Assembly (NCBI GenBank): GCA_913774715.1
Contig: CAJYHS010000108.1
Span: 1-64,000, forward strand
Direction: 5' to 3'
From: an uncultured Siphonobacter sp.
GTDB taxonomy: Bacteria; Bacteroidota; Bacteroidia; Cytophagales; Spirosomataceae
Length of the DNA stretch: 64,000 nucleotides
The position numbers and the translations under genes were made by a program. Numbering within the stretch: the first letter of the stretch is position 1; each line of letters opens with the position of its first letter. Of this stretch, positions 8,967 through 18,700 are shown piece by piece. Under the pieces are notes generated by a model. That model saw only the letters and a list, made by a program, of their open reading frames with translations, had not been told where the DNA came from and searched no databases.

Positions 8967-10013
8967 ATGCTTCGTCTTTTTTGTCTTCTGCTGTTTTTAT
9001 CGGGATCCTCTAGTTATTCATGGGCTCAGGAGCTGGATGATCTGATGATAAGGACTAAGGAATCTACGAAAGACATTGATACTACGTATATTAACTCATA
9101 CGAGCATCAGCTAACGTCACGCCTATACCTTTCCCGAAAGTACAGTCGTCTGCTGATGAAGACGCCCAGCCGGAGAATTGCGTTTCATCCCAACACCAGC
9201 CTGAATCTTGGGGTTGGAGCTACCTTTGAATCAGTAACGCTGAACCTGGCTTATGGATTTTCTTTCCTCAACCCGGACTATGGACAGGGTAAAACGAAAT
9301 ACCTGGATTTGCAGTCACACATTTACAATAGAAACTGGGTCGCCGATTTTTACGGGCAATTTTATAAAGGATATTACCTGACTTCAAAGGAACTCGCGAT
9401 GAATATTCCTGAGCCCTATTATCAACGCCCGGATATGTTTGTTCGAATGGGGGGAGCGTCGTATTATCGGATGACAAATGGAAGCCGGTTTTCTTACCGG
9501 GCGGCCATGGTTCAGAACGAGTGGCAGAAAAAATCCGCTGGAACCTGGCTGTACGGCGGAGAGGCTTTTTATGGAGTAATGGGCGGAGATAGCACACTGG
9601 CCCCGACGCATTACATTAACGATTATAACGTCAAAAAGATCCGATTTTTCAAATTCGGACCCGGGGGCGGGTATGCGTATACCTGGGTAATCAATCAGCA
9701 TTTTTTTGTAAGCGGATCATTGACTGCTAATCTGAATGCCTCCATTAGTACGGAATATGTGGGTAACGAACCAGGTCAGGTGAAATTTAATGTGCGGCCT
9801 AATCTGAATTACCGGGCCTCTGTCGGTTATAATTCTGAAAAATGGATGGTAAAACTATCGCTCGTGCAATCAGATGTATCAGTAACCGGTATTTCTCAGA
9901 CAGAGTATCTCATTCGGACGGGGAATTATCGATTTACCTATTCCCGCCGGTTCCCACCGGGGAAAAAACTTCGGAATTTGGCTGAAAAGAAACGTAAACT
10001 ACTTGGAAGCTGA
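8967..10013 (+). CDS. DUF4421 outer-membrane-like protein
   Basis: A 348-residue exported protein with a signal peptide (about 1-20, ending SYSWAQ). The remainder is rich in alternating aromatic and polar residues and Gly/Asn turns (SLNLGVGATFESVTLNLAYG, then further strand-like repeats and a final YRFTYSRRFPPGKK). This is the pattern of an outer-membrane beta barrel and matches DUF4421, a Bacteroidetes family without known function. The gene is flanked by a terminator upstream and starts 75 bases before the lactonase gene on the same strand, so the two may share a transcript. Family assignment is from memory of its conserved start region. Confidence 0.75.
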   Translation: MLRLFCLLLFLSGSSSYSWAQELDDLMIRTKESTKDIDTTYINSYEHQLTSRLYLSRKYSRLLMKTPSRRIAFHPNTSLNLGVGATFESVTLNLAYGFSFLNPDYGQGKTKYLDLQSHIYNRNWVADFYGQFYKGYYLTSKELAMNIPEPYYQRPDMFVRMGGASYYRMTNGSRFSYRAAMVQNEWQKKSAGTWLYGGEAFYGVMGGDSTLAPTHYINDYNVKKIRFFKFGPGGGYAYTWVINQHFFVSGSLTANLNASISTEYVGNEPGQVKFNVRPNLNYRASVGYNSEKWMVKLSLVQSDVSVTGISQTEYLIRTGNYRFTYSRRFPPGKKLRNLAEKKRKLLGS

Positions 10014-10087
10014 GACTTTGTGTAGATTTGAATATCGAACGTCGAATGGGTTTTGATAACCCTAATACTCTAAACTACTTCAATCCT

Positions 10088-11209
10088 ATGTTTTCAAAAC
10101 TTACTCTAAGTGTCGCCCTTTTAAGCCTTGTTCAAATGGTTAACGCTCAGAAAAATGACGATTTTCATTTACTTGTGGGTACGTATACCCAAAAAGGAAG
10201 TGAAGGAATCTATGTATATAATTTCAATACAAACACTGGAGAATTTAGTCCCGAGAGTGTAGCTAAGGGGTTAAAGAACCCCTCTTTTTTAGCGATTTCC
10301 CCTGACCAGAAAAAGGTATATTCGGTGGGGGAAATGGATAACGGAGGAGCTGTTTATGCCTTCTCGTTTGATAACGCTTCCGGTAAGCTTGAGAAGTTGA
10401 GCACTGAATCTTCGGGCGGAGCCGGACCTTGCCATATTACCGTTGATAAAACCGGGAAATGGGTAATGGTAGCGAACTATGGAGGCGGCAGTTTAAGTAT
10501 TCTACCCATTTTACCAACGGGCGGGGTAGGAGCTCCCTTGAAAACCTTCCAGCATGAAGGTTCTGGTCCTAATAAACAGCGTCAGGAGAAAGCTCACGTA
10601 CACTCAGTTAACCTTTCCGCCAATAATAGGGACCTGTATGTGCCTGATTTAGGCATTGATGAAATTACGTATTATCAGCTGGATGATAAAAAAGGAACGC
10701 TGACCGAAGGAAAACCAACCCGAACGTCCCCCGGTGCCGGACCACGTCACTTTACCATTCACCCGAATCAGAAATTTGCTTACGTCATTAATGAGCTGGA
10801 CATGACTGTAACAGCTTATAACTATAATAAAGACGGGTCCTTATCGGACATTCAGACGATTTCGACGGTTCCGGCGGATTTTAAAGGAACAAACATCTGT
10901 GCGGACATTCATATCTCGCCCGATGGTAAGTTCCTGTACGGCTCCAACCGGGGTCATGATAGTATTGCAACGTATGCCATTGATTCTTCGACGGGCAAGC
11001 TAACGCTGGTAGAAATTACTCCTTCAGGTGGTAAGCATCCACGGAACTTCATGATTGACCCTTCCGGTCGGCTGGTGCTGGTAGCCAATCGGGATACGGA
11101 TAATATTGTGATTTTCAGTCGAAATGCTCAGACGGGTAAATTAACTCCCACGGGTAAGGAAATCTCCCTGTCTATGCCCGTGTGTTTAAAACTAATACCC
11201 AAAAAATAA
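10088..11209 (+). CDS. Lactonase family protein (6-phosphogluconolactonase-like seven-bladed propeller)
   Basis: I place the start at 10088 rather than at the upstream in-frame ATG at 10028. From there a clean signal peptide begins (MFSKLTLSVALLSLVQMVNA), giving a 373-residue periplasmic protein. It is a lactonase/Pgl-type beta propeller with LLVGTYT near the mature N-terminus, repeated ISPDQKKVYSVGE-like blades, the GAGPRHFTIHP motif and GGKHPRNFMIDP. Family members hydrolyse sugar lactones such as 6-phosphogluconolactone. The export signal argues against a pentose-phosphate role and for extracytoplasmic sugar-lactone turnover. A strong terminator follows the stop. Confidence 0.88.
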   Translation: MFSKLTLSVALLSLVQMVNAQKNDDFHLLVGTYTQKGSEGIYVYNFNTNTGEFSPESVAKGLKNPSFLAISPDQKKVYSVGEMDNGGAVYAFSFDNASGKLEKLSTESSGGAGPCHITVDKTGKWVMVANYGGGSLSILPILPTGGVGAPLKTFQHEGSGPNKQRQEKAHVHSVNLSANNRDLYVPDLGIDEITYYQLDDKKGTLTEGKPTRTSPGAGPRHFTIHPNQKFAYVINELDMTVTAYNYNKDGSLSDIQTISTVPADFKGTNICADIHISPDGKFLYGSNRGHDSIATYAIDSSTGKLTLVEITPSGGKHPRNFMIDPSGRLVLVANRDTDNIVIFSRNAQTGKLTPTGKEISLSMPVCLKLIPKK

Positions 11210-11229
11210 GTCAGAACGTAAATACTAAG

Positions 11230-11259
11230 CAAACGGATCGTGGAAACGCGATCCGTTTG
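11230..11259 (+). terminator. Intrinsic terminator of the lactonase gene
   Basis: Eleven-base arms CAAACGGATCG and CGATCCGTTTG pair perfectly around TGGAAACG, followed by TTGTTGCTTCT. About 20 bases after the stop codon. Confidence 0.85.
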
Positions 11260-11314
11260 TTGTTGCTTCTGAAATGCCTTCGTATTTTTAGCTTTTCCCA
11301 TTGGAGCAACACAC

Positions 11315-11791
11315 ATGAAATTTCGTCTTATTGAACCCAAGGATAACCAGCGGCTGGCTGCTATCATTCGTCAGGGTATTGAAGAGTTTAACGTTCCACT
11401 CGAAGGAACGGCTCATACGGATCCTACAACCGATGATCTTTATAACCTATTTCAGAAAAAAGGCTCTATTTACTGGGTGGCCGAGATAGACGGAGAAATT
11501 CTGGGCGGCTGCGGTGTTTCCCCAACGGAAGGGTTACCCGAGGGTTGTGCCGAACTCGTTCGCTTTTTCCTTGCCCCTGAATCACGGGGGAAAGGGATTG
11601 GTAAATTCCTGATGATGAAATGCTTTGAGTCGGCGGTTGAACTGGGTTATCGTCAGTTATACCTGGAAACCTTTCCCGAAATGGCTTCTGCGGTAGGGAT
11701 GTATGAACATATGGGTTTTCACTTCATTCCGCAGGCTTTGGGGAATTCCGGGCATTATAGCTGCACGATCTGGATGTTGAAAGACTTATAA
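11315..11791 (+). CDS. GNAT family N-acetyltransferase
   Basis: A 158-residue single-domain GNAT protein. The acetyl-CoA pyrophosphate-binding motif ESRGKGIGKFLM lies near residues 90-100, preceded by the beta-4 strand (AELVRFFLAPE). The C-terminal strand pair ends MYEHMGFHFIP, the usual GNAT finish. Substrate cannot be told from sequence; the YEHMGF pattern is common to small-molecule and amino-acid acetyltransferases. It converges on the next gene, and their stop codons share the palindrome TTATAA. Confidence 0.88.
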   Translation: MKFRLIEPKDNQRLAAIIRQGIEEFNVPLEGTAHTDPTTDDLYNLFQKKGSIYWVAEIDGEILGGCGVSPTEGLPEGCAELVRFFLAPESRGKGIGKFLMMKCFESAVELGYRQLYLETFPEMASAVGMYEHMGFHFIPQALGNSGHYSCTIWMLKDL

Positions 11792-12304
11792 GGTTTTCTC
11801 GTACCAGTGATGTTTTTGGGTCTCGTAGTAAAAATCTTCGATGATCTGAAAGCCCAGCTTTTCCATAATTCGGCAGGAGCCTGTGTTTGCTACATCAACC
11901 ATTCCAACAAGCGTTGAAAGTTTCAACACTTCAAAGGCATAGGTACAACAGGCTTCTGCCGCTTCGAAAGCATAACCTTGCTGCCAGTAAGCGGGCAGTA
12001 AACGATAGCCGAGATCGTGAAAATTCGTTTTTTCATTGATTACCCGGTCATCCAGGTATTTTATGCCGCACCAACCCATGAAAGCTCCCGTTTCACGATG
12101 TTGAATGGCCCATCGGCCTATACCATTTCGAACATACTGATCCTGGATGTATCGAACCATTTGCTCACTTTCCTCCAGCGATTGACTGGGCGTACCGAGG
12201 AACTTCATTACCTCAGGATTCGAGTCCATTTCAAACAGAGCTGGAGCATCCGTTTTTTCCACATCTCTTAATAGCAAGCGACTGGTTTCCAGGTGAATTT
12301 TCAT
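11786..12304 (-). CDS. GNAT family N-acetyltransferase (RimJ/RimL type)
   Basis: A 172-residue GNAT of the RimJ/RimL subfamily, recognised by the start IHLETSRLLLRDVEKTDA, the central WAIQHRETGAFMGWCGIKYL and the GYRLLPAYWQQGYAFEAA acetyl-CoA site. It ends with IMEKLGFQ. Members acetylate ribosomal-protein N-termini or small molecules and antibiotics; the target here is unknown. It is transcribed toward the previous gene and overlaps it by six bases at the stop codons. It is unrelated in detail to the other GNAT, so this is not a duplication. Confidence 0.88.
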   Translation of the reverse strand: MKIHLETSRLLLRDVEKTDAPALFEMDSNPEVMKFLGTPSQSLEESEQMVRYIQDQYVRNGIGRWAIQHRETGAFMGWCGIKYLDDRVINEKTNFHDLGYRLLPAYWQQGYAFEAAEACCTYAFEVLKLSTLVGMVDVANTGSCRIMEKLGFQIIEDFYYETQKHHWYEKTL

Positions 12305-12332
12305 ACCGATAAAGGAGGTTATTTAAATTAAA

Positions 12333-12359
12333 AAATCCTCATCCAAAGGACGAGGATTT
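12333..12359 (-). terminator. Intrinsic terminator of the candidate small RNA
   Basis: Arms AAATCCTC and GAGGATTT pair around an 11-base loop; the minus-strand continuation is TTTTTTAATTT. It lies upstream of the RimJ-type gene, so it must end some other minus-strand transcript. Confidence 0.75.
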
Positions 12360-12525
12360 ATAAGGGTGTAGCGGCACCCAAGTTAAATTTCTTACTTGGA
12401 TTGGACTATTGAAAGTACCTCGCTACTGTTGTTCATGGCGAAACTACTAAGGATTCCCATAAAAAGAAACGGTTCATTAATTATTAACTAACTGTTTATT
12501 AAGGGAGGATATCTAATGGTAGTAA
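12333..12525 (-). ncRNA. Candidate small RNA or tiny-peptide transcript
   Basis: On the minus strand a perfect TACATTTG -7 box (12531-12538) is followed by about 190 bases that end in three successive hairpins: CCAAGT/ACTTGG (12378-12399), GGGTG/CACCC around a six-base loop (12364-12379), and AAATCCTC/GAGGATTT (12333-12359) running into six Ts. That is a typical small-RNA layout with its own terminator. Two overlapping 14-codon frames (first near 12450, joined by ATGA) exist but I cannot support them as real. The neighbouring GH5-like gene has its own terminator upstream, so this transcript is independent of it. Confidence 0.4.
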
Positions 12526-12530
12526 TCGCT

Positions 12531-12538
12531 CAAATGTA
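12531..12538 (-). promoter_or_regulatory. Candidate -7 box for the 12.4 kb small RNA
   Basis: Minus strand reads TACATTTG, a perfect TAnnTTTG. No TTTG stands at 19-21 bases upstream, so the promoter is only half supported. Confidence 0.35.
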
Positions 12539-12561
12539 AAGCAACACCTTTAGGAAAACCT

Positions 12562-12583
12562 CCCAACCCAAATGATGGGAGGC
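12562..12583 (-). terminator. Intrinsic terminator of the GH5-like gene
   Basis: CCTCCCA and a matching GGGAGG arm pair around a short loop about ten bases after the stop codon of the leftward gene. The minus-strand continuation is TTTTCC. Confidence 0.7.
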
Positions 12584-12592
12584 CTTGAATTC

Positions 12593-13672
12593 TTATTTTT
12601 TAGTCAAATCACGGATCACTTTTACCTCCTCCGCTTTGTAAGGATTTCCATCTTTCCGAAAAACTTCGTGGAACCAAAGTTTAGGTTCTTCGCCACTTGG
12701 AATAGGCTCGTCCCAGGCATAATACGTATTCGTTTTTCCCTGAACGAGTCCCCAGTTGATGGCTCCGACTTTATACTTTTTGAAAATCGGAAGGCAGGTT
12801 TCAAATAAGCTGTTATGCTTGCGTGCCATGTATTCGGTGCAAATCATGGGACGGCCTAACTTCTGAAGTTCCAGAATTTGCTTCTCCAGATTATCGGCAG
12901 GTTTATAGTTGTGGAAGGAGATGATATCCGAATTGGCAAACATGAATTCATTCGAAAGCGGATGTTCCGTCCACCAGCCTGACGTAATGGGTTGCGTAGG
13001 CTTTGCCGCCCGAGCCCATTCAAAGGATTTGATGAGTAAAGGCATGACTGCATCGTTGTAACCATTGTTAGTAGGCTCGTTAAACAAGTCCCAGCCCCAG
13101 ATGCGTTGATCTTTGCCGAATGCCGTAATGACACCTTTGGTATAGGCCTCCAGGCTGCCCCAGGTACGTGAATCGAACATCCGTTTGGTACCGGGTGCCC
13201 GTAACCATCCTGAGTTATGCACGCCGGGTTTAGGATCCGGTTGTTTGCCCAATTTCGGATCATCATTCCAGCAGGAATCAAAGAGGACAAACAGAATCTT
13301 GATCTGGTGCTTATCTGCTATCGTAAGAAACTCATTCATGCGTTTCTTAAGGCCTTCAGGATCTTTTTCCCACAACAGGTTATGCAAAAACACCCGCATG
13401 ATGTTCATACCAATGTCATGAGCCCAGCCCAGTTCCTTATCAATCGTTTTGGGGTCCCAGCTGTCTTCCTGCCAGAATTCCAGCTGGTTAATAGCCGTGC
13501 TGGGCGTGAAGTTCGCACCGACGGGCCAGGGCTGTTTGGCGTACCACTCATTGGCTTTTTGGGCAGACCAGCGTCCGGGAATAACCTTGACGGGTTCTCC
13601 GGTAGTGGTCTGTGCCTGTGCGGTACCCAGTAATAAGGTTAAGGTGAGAAGGCTAAGAATACTACGAATCAT
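12593..13672 (-). CDS. Secreted cellulase-family (GH5-like, TIM-barrel) glycoside hydrolase
   Basis: A 359-residue protein with a signal peptide (about 1-20, ending GTAQA). The fold is a GH clan-A TIM barrel. The acid/base Glu is in DLFNEPT (about residue 199) and the nucleophile Glu in ICTEYMA (about residue 280). The N-terminal strand VGANFTPSTAINQLEFWQED and MNIMRVFLHN are typical of GH5/GH2-like beta-glycosidases. Bacteroidetes homologues are often labelled cellulase family or 1,4-beta-xylanase. The exact substrate is not decidable, but a beta-linked plant polysaccharide fits the adjacent Sus-type locus, which is divergently oriented. Confidence 0.85.
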   Translation of the reverse strand: MIRSILSLLTLTLLLGTAQAQTTTGEPVKVIPGRWSAQKANEWYAKQPWPVGANFTPSTAINQLEFWQEDSWDPKTIDKELGWAHDIGMNIMRVFLHNLLWEKDPEGLKKRMNEFLTIADKHQIKILFVLFDSCWNDDPKLGKQPDPKPGVHNSGWLRAPGTKRMFDSRTWGSLEAYTKGVITAFGKDQRIWGWDLFNEPTNNGYNDAVMPLLIKSFEWARAAKPTQPITSGWWTEHPLSNEFMFANSDIISFHNYKPADNLEKQILELQKLGRPMICTEYMARKHNSLFETCLPIFKKYKVGAINWGLVQGKTNTYYAWDEPIPSGEEPKLWFHEVFRKDGNPYKAEEVKVIRDLTKK

Positions 13673-14105
13673 AAGTGGTTTGAGGTTATGTGATGAGTAC
13701 CCAATTATAAAGAGCTAAATAAAAATAGAGTTGAAGGTTGATTGAATCGCATTTACTAATACGGTTAACGTGGGTTGGGTTACTATCACAAGTAGAGGTT
13801 AAGTAGACAAGGTAATGATGAATAAAATAGGTTTAGAGGAGTGCTTTCTTAACGAAAACAGTACAAATGTATTCGAATAAATCAAGCTATCTACAGGACA
13901 AGTAAGCGGACCTTAACCCTGAGTGCTCAAAAACATTTATTGAATAATTCATAGGATTAATAGACTTTGATTTTCGGATGGAAAAGGTTATTCTTATTAA
14001 GGTTGAAAAAAATATTTAAAAAATCATAAAATAGACTCAGGGTGTATCCCTCTCTACTTGTCAGTATGCTCAGTAAACGCATTCATGCCCTGACTCCAGC
14101 CACCT
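13673..14105. other. Divergent intergenic region upstream of the sigma factor gene
   Basis: About 430 AT-rich bases between the leftward hydrolase and the rightward sigma factor gene. No coding frame is convincing. The last 110 bases hold long A/T runs (near 14005-14030) followed by GGGTGTATCCC (14040-14051). That arrangement often precedes Bacteroidetes ECF sigma genes, so it is the likely promoter zone, possibly autoregulated. This is inference; no sigma-specific box can be proven here. Confidence 0.4.
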
Positions 14106-14765
14106 ATGTCATTACCTGTATCTACTCCGGTAATCCGTTCCATCCCTGCCGCCCGATTGGTGGAGTTCAAGCCACGTAATCAGATGGGAAAAGAAACGGA
14201 AGAATCGCTGCAACTATTATTCAGGGAAAACCCTCAAAAAGGCTGTGAGAAGCTGTTTAAACAATATTACGCGGCCCTGTGCAGTCATTCCGTTCGATTG
14301 GTTTACTCGAAAGAAGTCGCCGAAGACATCGTCTCGGAAGTATTCTGCAAATTCTGGAGTGATCGGGTTTATGAGTCAGTAACTATTTCATACGTGGCCT
14401 ATTTGTATCAGGCCGTTCGCAATCGTTCCTATAATTACTTACGATGGGAACTCCAGAAAGCCCGCCAAAGCACCGATCCCCAGGAATTGGCATTGGCCGA
14501 CTACCAACCTTCGCCTGCCGAATTAGTGCAGTTCGACGAGCTTCAACGCAAAGTTGAGCAAACGATTGAGCAACTTCCTTCGCAATGCAAGCGGGTTTTT
14601 CTGTTGAGTCGCTTTGAAAACCTGAAGTATCAGGAAATCGCAGAAGAGCTTCAGATTAGCACCAAAACCGTTGAATCGCACATTAGCAAGGCTTTATCGA
14701 CCCTTCGTCTGGTTCTCAAGGATGAATGGATGTGGTGCAGCCTCCTCGTCCTTTTTACTCTTTAA
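14106..14765 (+). CDS. ECF RNA polymerase sigma-70 factor (Bacteroides expansion family type)
   Basis: A 219-residue extracytoplasmic-function sigma factor. Region 2 spans about residues 45-110, with LFKQYYAALCSHSVRLV and EDIVSEVFCKFW for core binding and -10 recognition. Region 4 is at about 155-205, with the helix-turn-helix YQEIAEELQISTKTVESHIS that reads the -35 site. It directs transcription of surface nutrient-uptake genes when released by its anti-sigma factor. The next genes encode FecR and an STN-containing SusC, giving the complete relay in the canonical order. The first 25 residues precede conserved sequence, so the true start may be the Met at residue 27 (14184). Confidence 0.93.
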   Translation: MSLPVSTPVIRSIPAARLVEFKPRNQMGKETEESLQLLFRENPQKGCEKLFKQYYAALCSHSVRLVYSKEVAEDIVSEVFCKFWSDRVYESVTISYVAYLYQAVRNRSYNYLRWELQKARQSTDPQELALADYQPSPAELVQFDELQRKVEQTIEQLPSQCKRVFLLSRFENLKYQEIAEELQISTKTVESHISKALSTLRLVLKDEWMWCSLLVLFTL

Positions 14766-14800
14766 GGTACTTATCCCATCTCTATCATTCGTTTCAACTT

Positions 14801-15775
14801 ATGCAACCGATTACCCGTGTCCAATTGATGGAGTATCATGCCGGGCGAGCCACGCCTCTGCAGGTCCGTCAGATAGAAGAATGGCTTCAGCAGCCGGAGA
14901 ATCTACAAGTATTCTACGAGACACTGCATGAATGGGAAAGCGAACGTCTCCAGTATCAGGCCGATACCGAAGTAGCATTTCAAAAATATCAGAAATTCAT
15001 GGAGAAGGGCATTCGCCCCCTGAGTGAGGAGAAAGAGCAAGCCCCTTTCTGGTCCTGGAAGCCTTGGTTTGCCGCCGCCGCGGTATTAGTGATCTGCTCG
15101 GGCTGGTTTTTCCGGGAACAAATCCAATACAAGACCTTTCAAACCGCTTACGGCGAGGTAATGCCCGTGGTATTACCCGATGGAAGTACAGTTACGCTCA
15201 ATGCCAATTCCACCCTGAAGTATCCACGTTTTGACTTTGGAAGTGGTCCCCGAAACGTAATGCTGAGCGGTGAAGCCCGTTTTTCGGTGGTTCATACCAA
15301 AGACCATCGCCAGTTTGTGGTAAAAACCAATCGGAATCTGGATGTCGAAGTACTGGGGACCGAGTTCGTGGTATTTAACCGGAATCGCGGCACCCGGGTT
15401 GTGCTGATGAAAGGGAAAGTGCAACTCAATTTCCAAAAGCAGGGGCGAAAACTAACCATGAAACCCGGCGATCAGGTAACGATGACCTCGGTTGGAGCTT
15501 TCGAGATGAAAAAGAAGCCGAAACCCGAAGAAGCCGCCGCCTGGACGCATCGCCGCTACGTGTTTACCGATACGTCACTTTCAGAAATTGCGGAATTGAT
15601 GAAGGAAAATTATGGCTACGAAGTGAAGATTCCCGACCAAAATTTAGCCAAACGCTTGGTGACGGGAGACTTTGAAGCTAAAAATGGTGAAGATCTTCTG
15701 AATGCTTTAAAAACCATGCTTCGCTTACGTATAGAGCGGGCCGGTAAAACGATTACCCTAACTGAGAAAAACTAA
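14801..15775 (+). CDS. FecR family anti-sigma factor
   Basis: I place the start at 14801 (MQPITRVQLMEYHAGRATP), 35 bases after the sigma factor stop, giving 324 residues. The N-terminal cytoplasmic domain (1-85) would bind the sigma factor. One membrane helix lies at about 89-108 (PWFAAAAVLVICSGWFF). The periplasmic part has the FecR domain (YGEVMPVVLPDGSTVTLNANS, LSGEARFSV, VEVLGTEFVVF, about 113-210). A C-terminal DUF4974 domain carries YVFTDTSLSEIAELMKENYG. In this family the periplasmic part senses the STN domain of the partner TonB receptor and controls the sigma factor. The partner is the next gene. Confidence 0.95.
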   Translation: MQPITRVQLMEYHAGRATPLQVRQIEEWLQQPENLQVFYETLHEWESERLQYQADTEVAFQKYQKFMEKGIRPLSEEKEQAPFWSWKPWFAAAAVLVICSGWFFREQIQYKTFQTAYGEVMPVVLPDGSTVTLNANSTLKYPRFDFGSGPRNVMLSGEARFSVVHTKDHRQFVVKTNRNLDVEVLGTEFVVFNRNRGTRVVLMKGKVQLNFQKQGRKLTMKPGDQVTMTSVGAFEMKKKPKPEEAAAWTHRRYVFTDTSLSEIAELMKENYGYEVKIPDQNLAKRLVTGDFEAKNGEDLLNALKTMLRLRIERAGKTITLTEKN

Positions 15776-15798
15776 CTCTACCTCTTGCTATTGAATGT

Positions 15799-18700
15799 AT
15801 GAACAAAGCACTACCCTTATGCCTTTGGGCGGGATTGACGATGCTTTCGGGATTGGGCCGTTCGCAGACCTTTGCCCGTGCCGAGACGCTGCGGCAGGAA
15901 ACCCGAACAAAACTACCCGCGTACCGAACCCTGCGGAAAGCTTTGCAGGATATTAAAACGAATTATAAGGTTGATATTCTTTTCGAAAATCGGGTGGTAG
16001 ATAACCTCTCCATTCCCACCGAACGGCTGAAAGGACACACGTCGGCGGAGCAGGCTCTTAAAGCTGTTCTGACGCCGCTGGGACTCAATTATCAGAAGAT
16101 GAAGGAGCGATCCTACATCATTGTTCAGGAGGATAAGAAGGTTCAGGCAGCATCTGCCAAAACCTCTTTTATGATGCCGTCGATCAGTGGTGTGACGCCT
16201 ATGCTGTCTTTACAACAAACCAGTCTTTCGGCGGATATTCCCGTGCGGGGAACCGTACGGGATGAAGCCACGGGCGAAGGCTTACCCGGCGTAAACGTCA
16301 TCGTGAAAGGAACCTCCAAAGGAGCTACTACCGACGCTACCGGATCTTTCCGACTGGATATTCCGGATGGAAATGCCGTGCTGATTTTTTCTTCGGTGGG
16401 GTATCAGTCGCAGGAATTAGCAGTGGGTTCACAAACGATCCTGAACATTACTCTTAAAAATAGCGATCAGGCTCTGGATGAAGTTGTTGTCGTAGGGTAC
16501 GGGGAACAGAAAAAGGAATCCATTACTGGTGCTATTTCTACTATTACCAGTAAAGATCTGGAGAAAGTACACGGCGGTTCAACCGTGAGTAGTGGACTGG
16601 CAGGTAAAATTCCGGGGGTAACTTTCCGGATGAATGACGGTCGTCCCGGTTCGAGTGCCAATATTCAGATCCGAAACATGGGTAACCCCTTGTACGTAAT
16701 TGATGGCATTCAGAAAGACGCGGGTCAATTCAATAACATTTCACCGAACGACATTGAAAGTATTACGGTATTGAAGGATGCGTCGGCGGCGATTTACGGA
16801 GTTCGGGCCGCGAACGGTGTTATCGTGGTAACAACGAAACGCGGGAAGATGGGCAGTTCGAACACGATTAATGTGGATGCGTACACAGGCTTTCAAAACT
16901 GGACCCGTTTCCCGAAAACGACAAATGCCTACCAGTGGATGTTAGGAAAAGCCGATGCGGAAATGAACCAGTACGGTCGAACGGACATTACCCAGGAAGA
17001 ACTGAACAAATGGCAGCAGGGTACAGAAACGGGTTATAAAAGCTTCGACTGGTTCAAGTACATCGTTCAGAAAAATGCTCCGCAGTATAATCTCAATATC
17101 AATGCAACGGGCGGTTCGGACAAAATCAACTATTACATCTCAGCAACGCACCTGTTTCAGAACTCGGTATTAGGTCGGGAGTTTACCTTCAAACGAACCA
17201 ATATTCAGAGTAACGTTGATGCCCAGATTACTAACTCACTGAAAGTCGGCGTGCAGATCAATGGCCGGATTGAAACGCGGGATAACCCCGGCGTTCCCGG
17301 AGGCGATGATTACTGGGCTCCCCGGTTTGCTCTGTTCCGTAACCGTCCTACCGAGCGTCCTTTTGCCAATGATAATCCGGAATACCTGAATGACATCGGT
17401 CATAATGATACCAACTGGGGCTTGTTAAATAAAAATAAATCAGGGTATTGGCGGGAAGACTGGCGGGTATTACAAACCAACTTCGTTGGCGAGTATCGCT
17501 CACCCATCAAGGGACTAACGGCGAAAGCTACGTATTCATATTACTTCGCGGATCGCCTGATGAATGGTCATGAGTACACATACGATGCCTTTACCTATTA
17601 TAAGGATACGGACAAATACGTTCGGACGGGCGGGAGTACAAACCCCTGGCGGGAGCGGGGCACGCGGAAAATCCTGGAAAATGTAACGCAGGGGCAGATT
17701 AACTACCAGAACAGCTTCGGCAAACACAATTTCGCCGCCACCTTTGTGGCCGAACGGATTGCCCGTCGCGAGCTTGATGTATGGGTACACTCAGTGCCTC
17801 AAACCAATGAGTTACCCCTGCTGCAATTTGCTGACATGGATACCTATAACGATAGCGATATTCAGACGGCCCGTGCGGGGTATATTGGTCGGGTTAACTA
17901 CAATTATCAGAATAAGATTTTCCTCGAAGTGGCCGGTCGGCGGGACGCTTCCTACAAATTTGCTCCTTCCAAACGCTGGGGATTTTTCCCCTCTATTTCG
18001 GGCGGCTGGCGAATTACGGAAGAACCTTTCTTCAAAAACCTGATGGGTGGCGACCGGGTATTAACCAATCTGAAACTCCGCGGTTCGTACGGGGCTCTCG
18101 GGGATGATGACGTAGGCATTGGTGACTTTGATTATGTGTCCGGATATAACTACGGTTCTTCAACGGTAATTATTGATGGTCAAGTGATTAAAGGCTCTCG
18201 TGACCGGGGCGTTCCCATCACTAACATTTCCTGGTTTACGTCAAAAATCCTTGACTTTGGTCTCGATTATACGCTTCTGAACGGAAAATTCAGTGGCTCG
18301 CTTGATTACTTCAACCGGAAACGTACGGGCTTACGCGGTCGGAAGTATGACGTACTTGTTCCTTCGGAATTAGGGTACGGCTTACCCGACGAAAATGTCA
18401 ACAGCGATGCTCAGATGGGGGGCGAAGGTTCGCTGTTTTATAATACAAAGATTAACGAAGTAAACTTTACGATTGGTGGTAACCTTTCCTACTCTCGTCG
18501 GAAATTCCTGCAATCGTATAAACCCCGCTGGAATAACTCCTGGGATTATTACCGCAACTCTAGTGAAAACCGCTTTAATGATCTGTACTGGGGGCATCAC
18601 GTGATTGGCCGGTTTGAGTCGCTCAGCCAGATTGCTGAATACGGCGTGAACATTGATGGTCAGGGTAATAAGACGCTATTACCTGGAGATTTGATTTATC

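Noticed and set aside
10028-10087. Upstream in-frame start of the lactonase gene
   Set aside because: It adds 20 residues without hydrophobic character before a clean signal peptide that starts at 10088.
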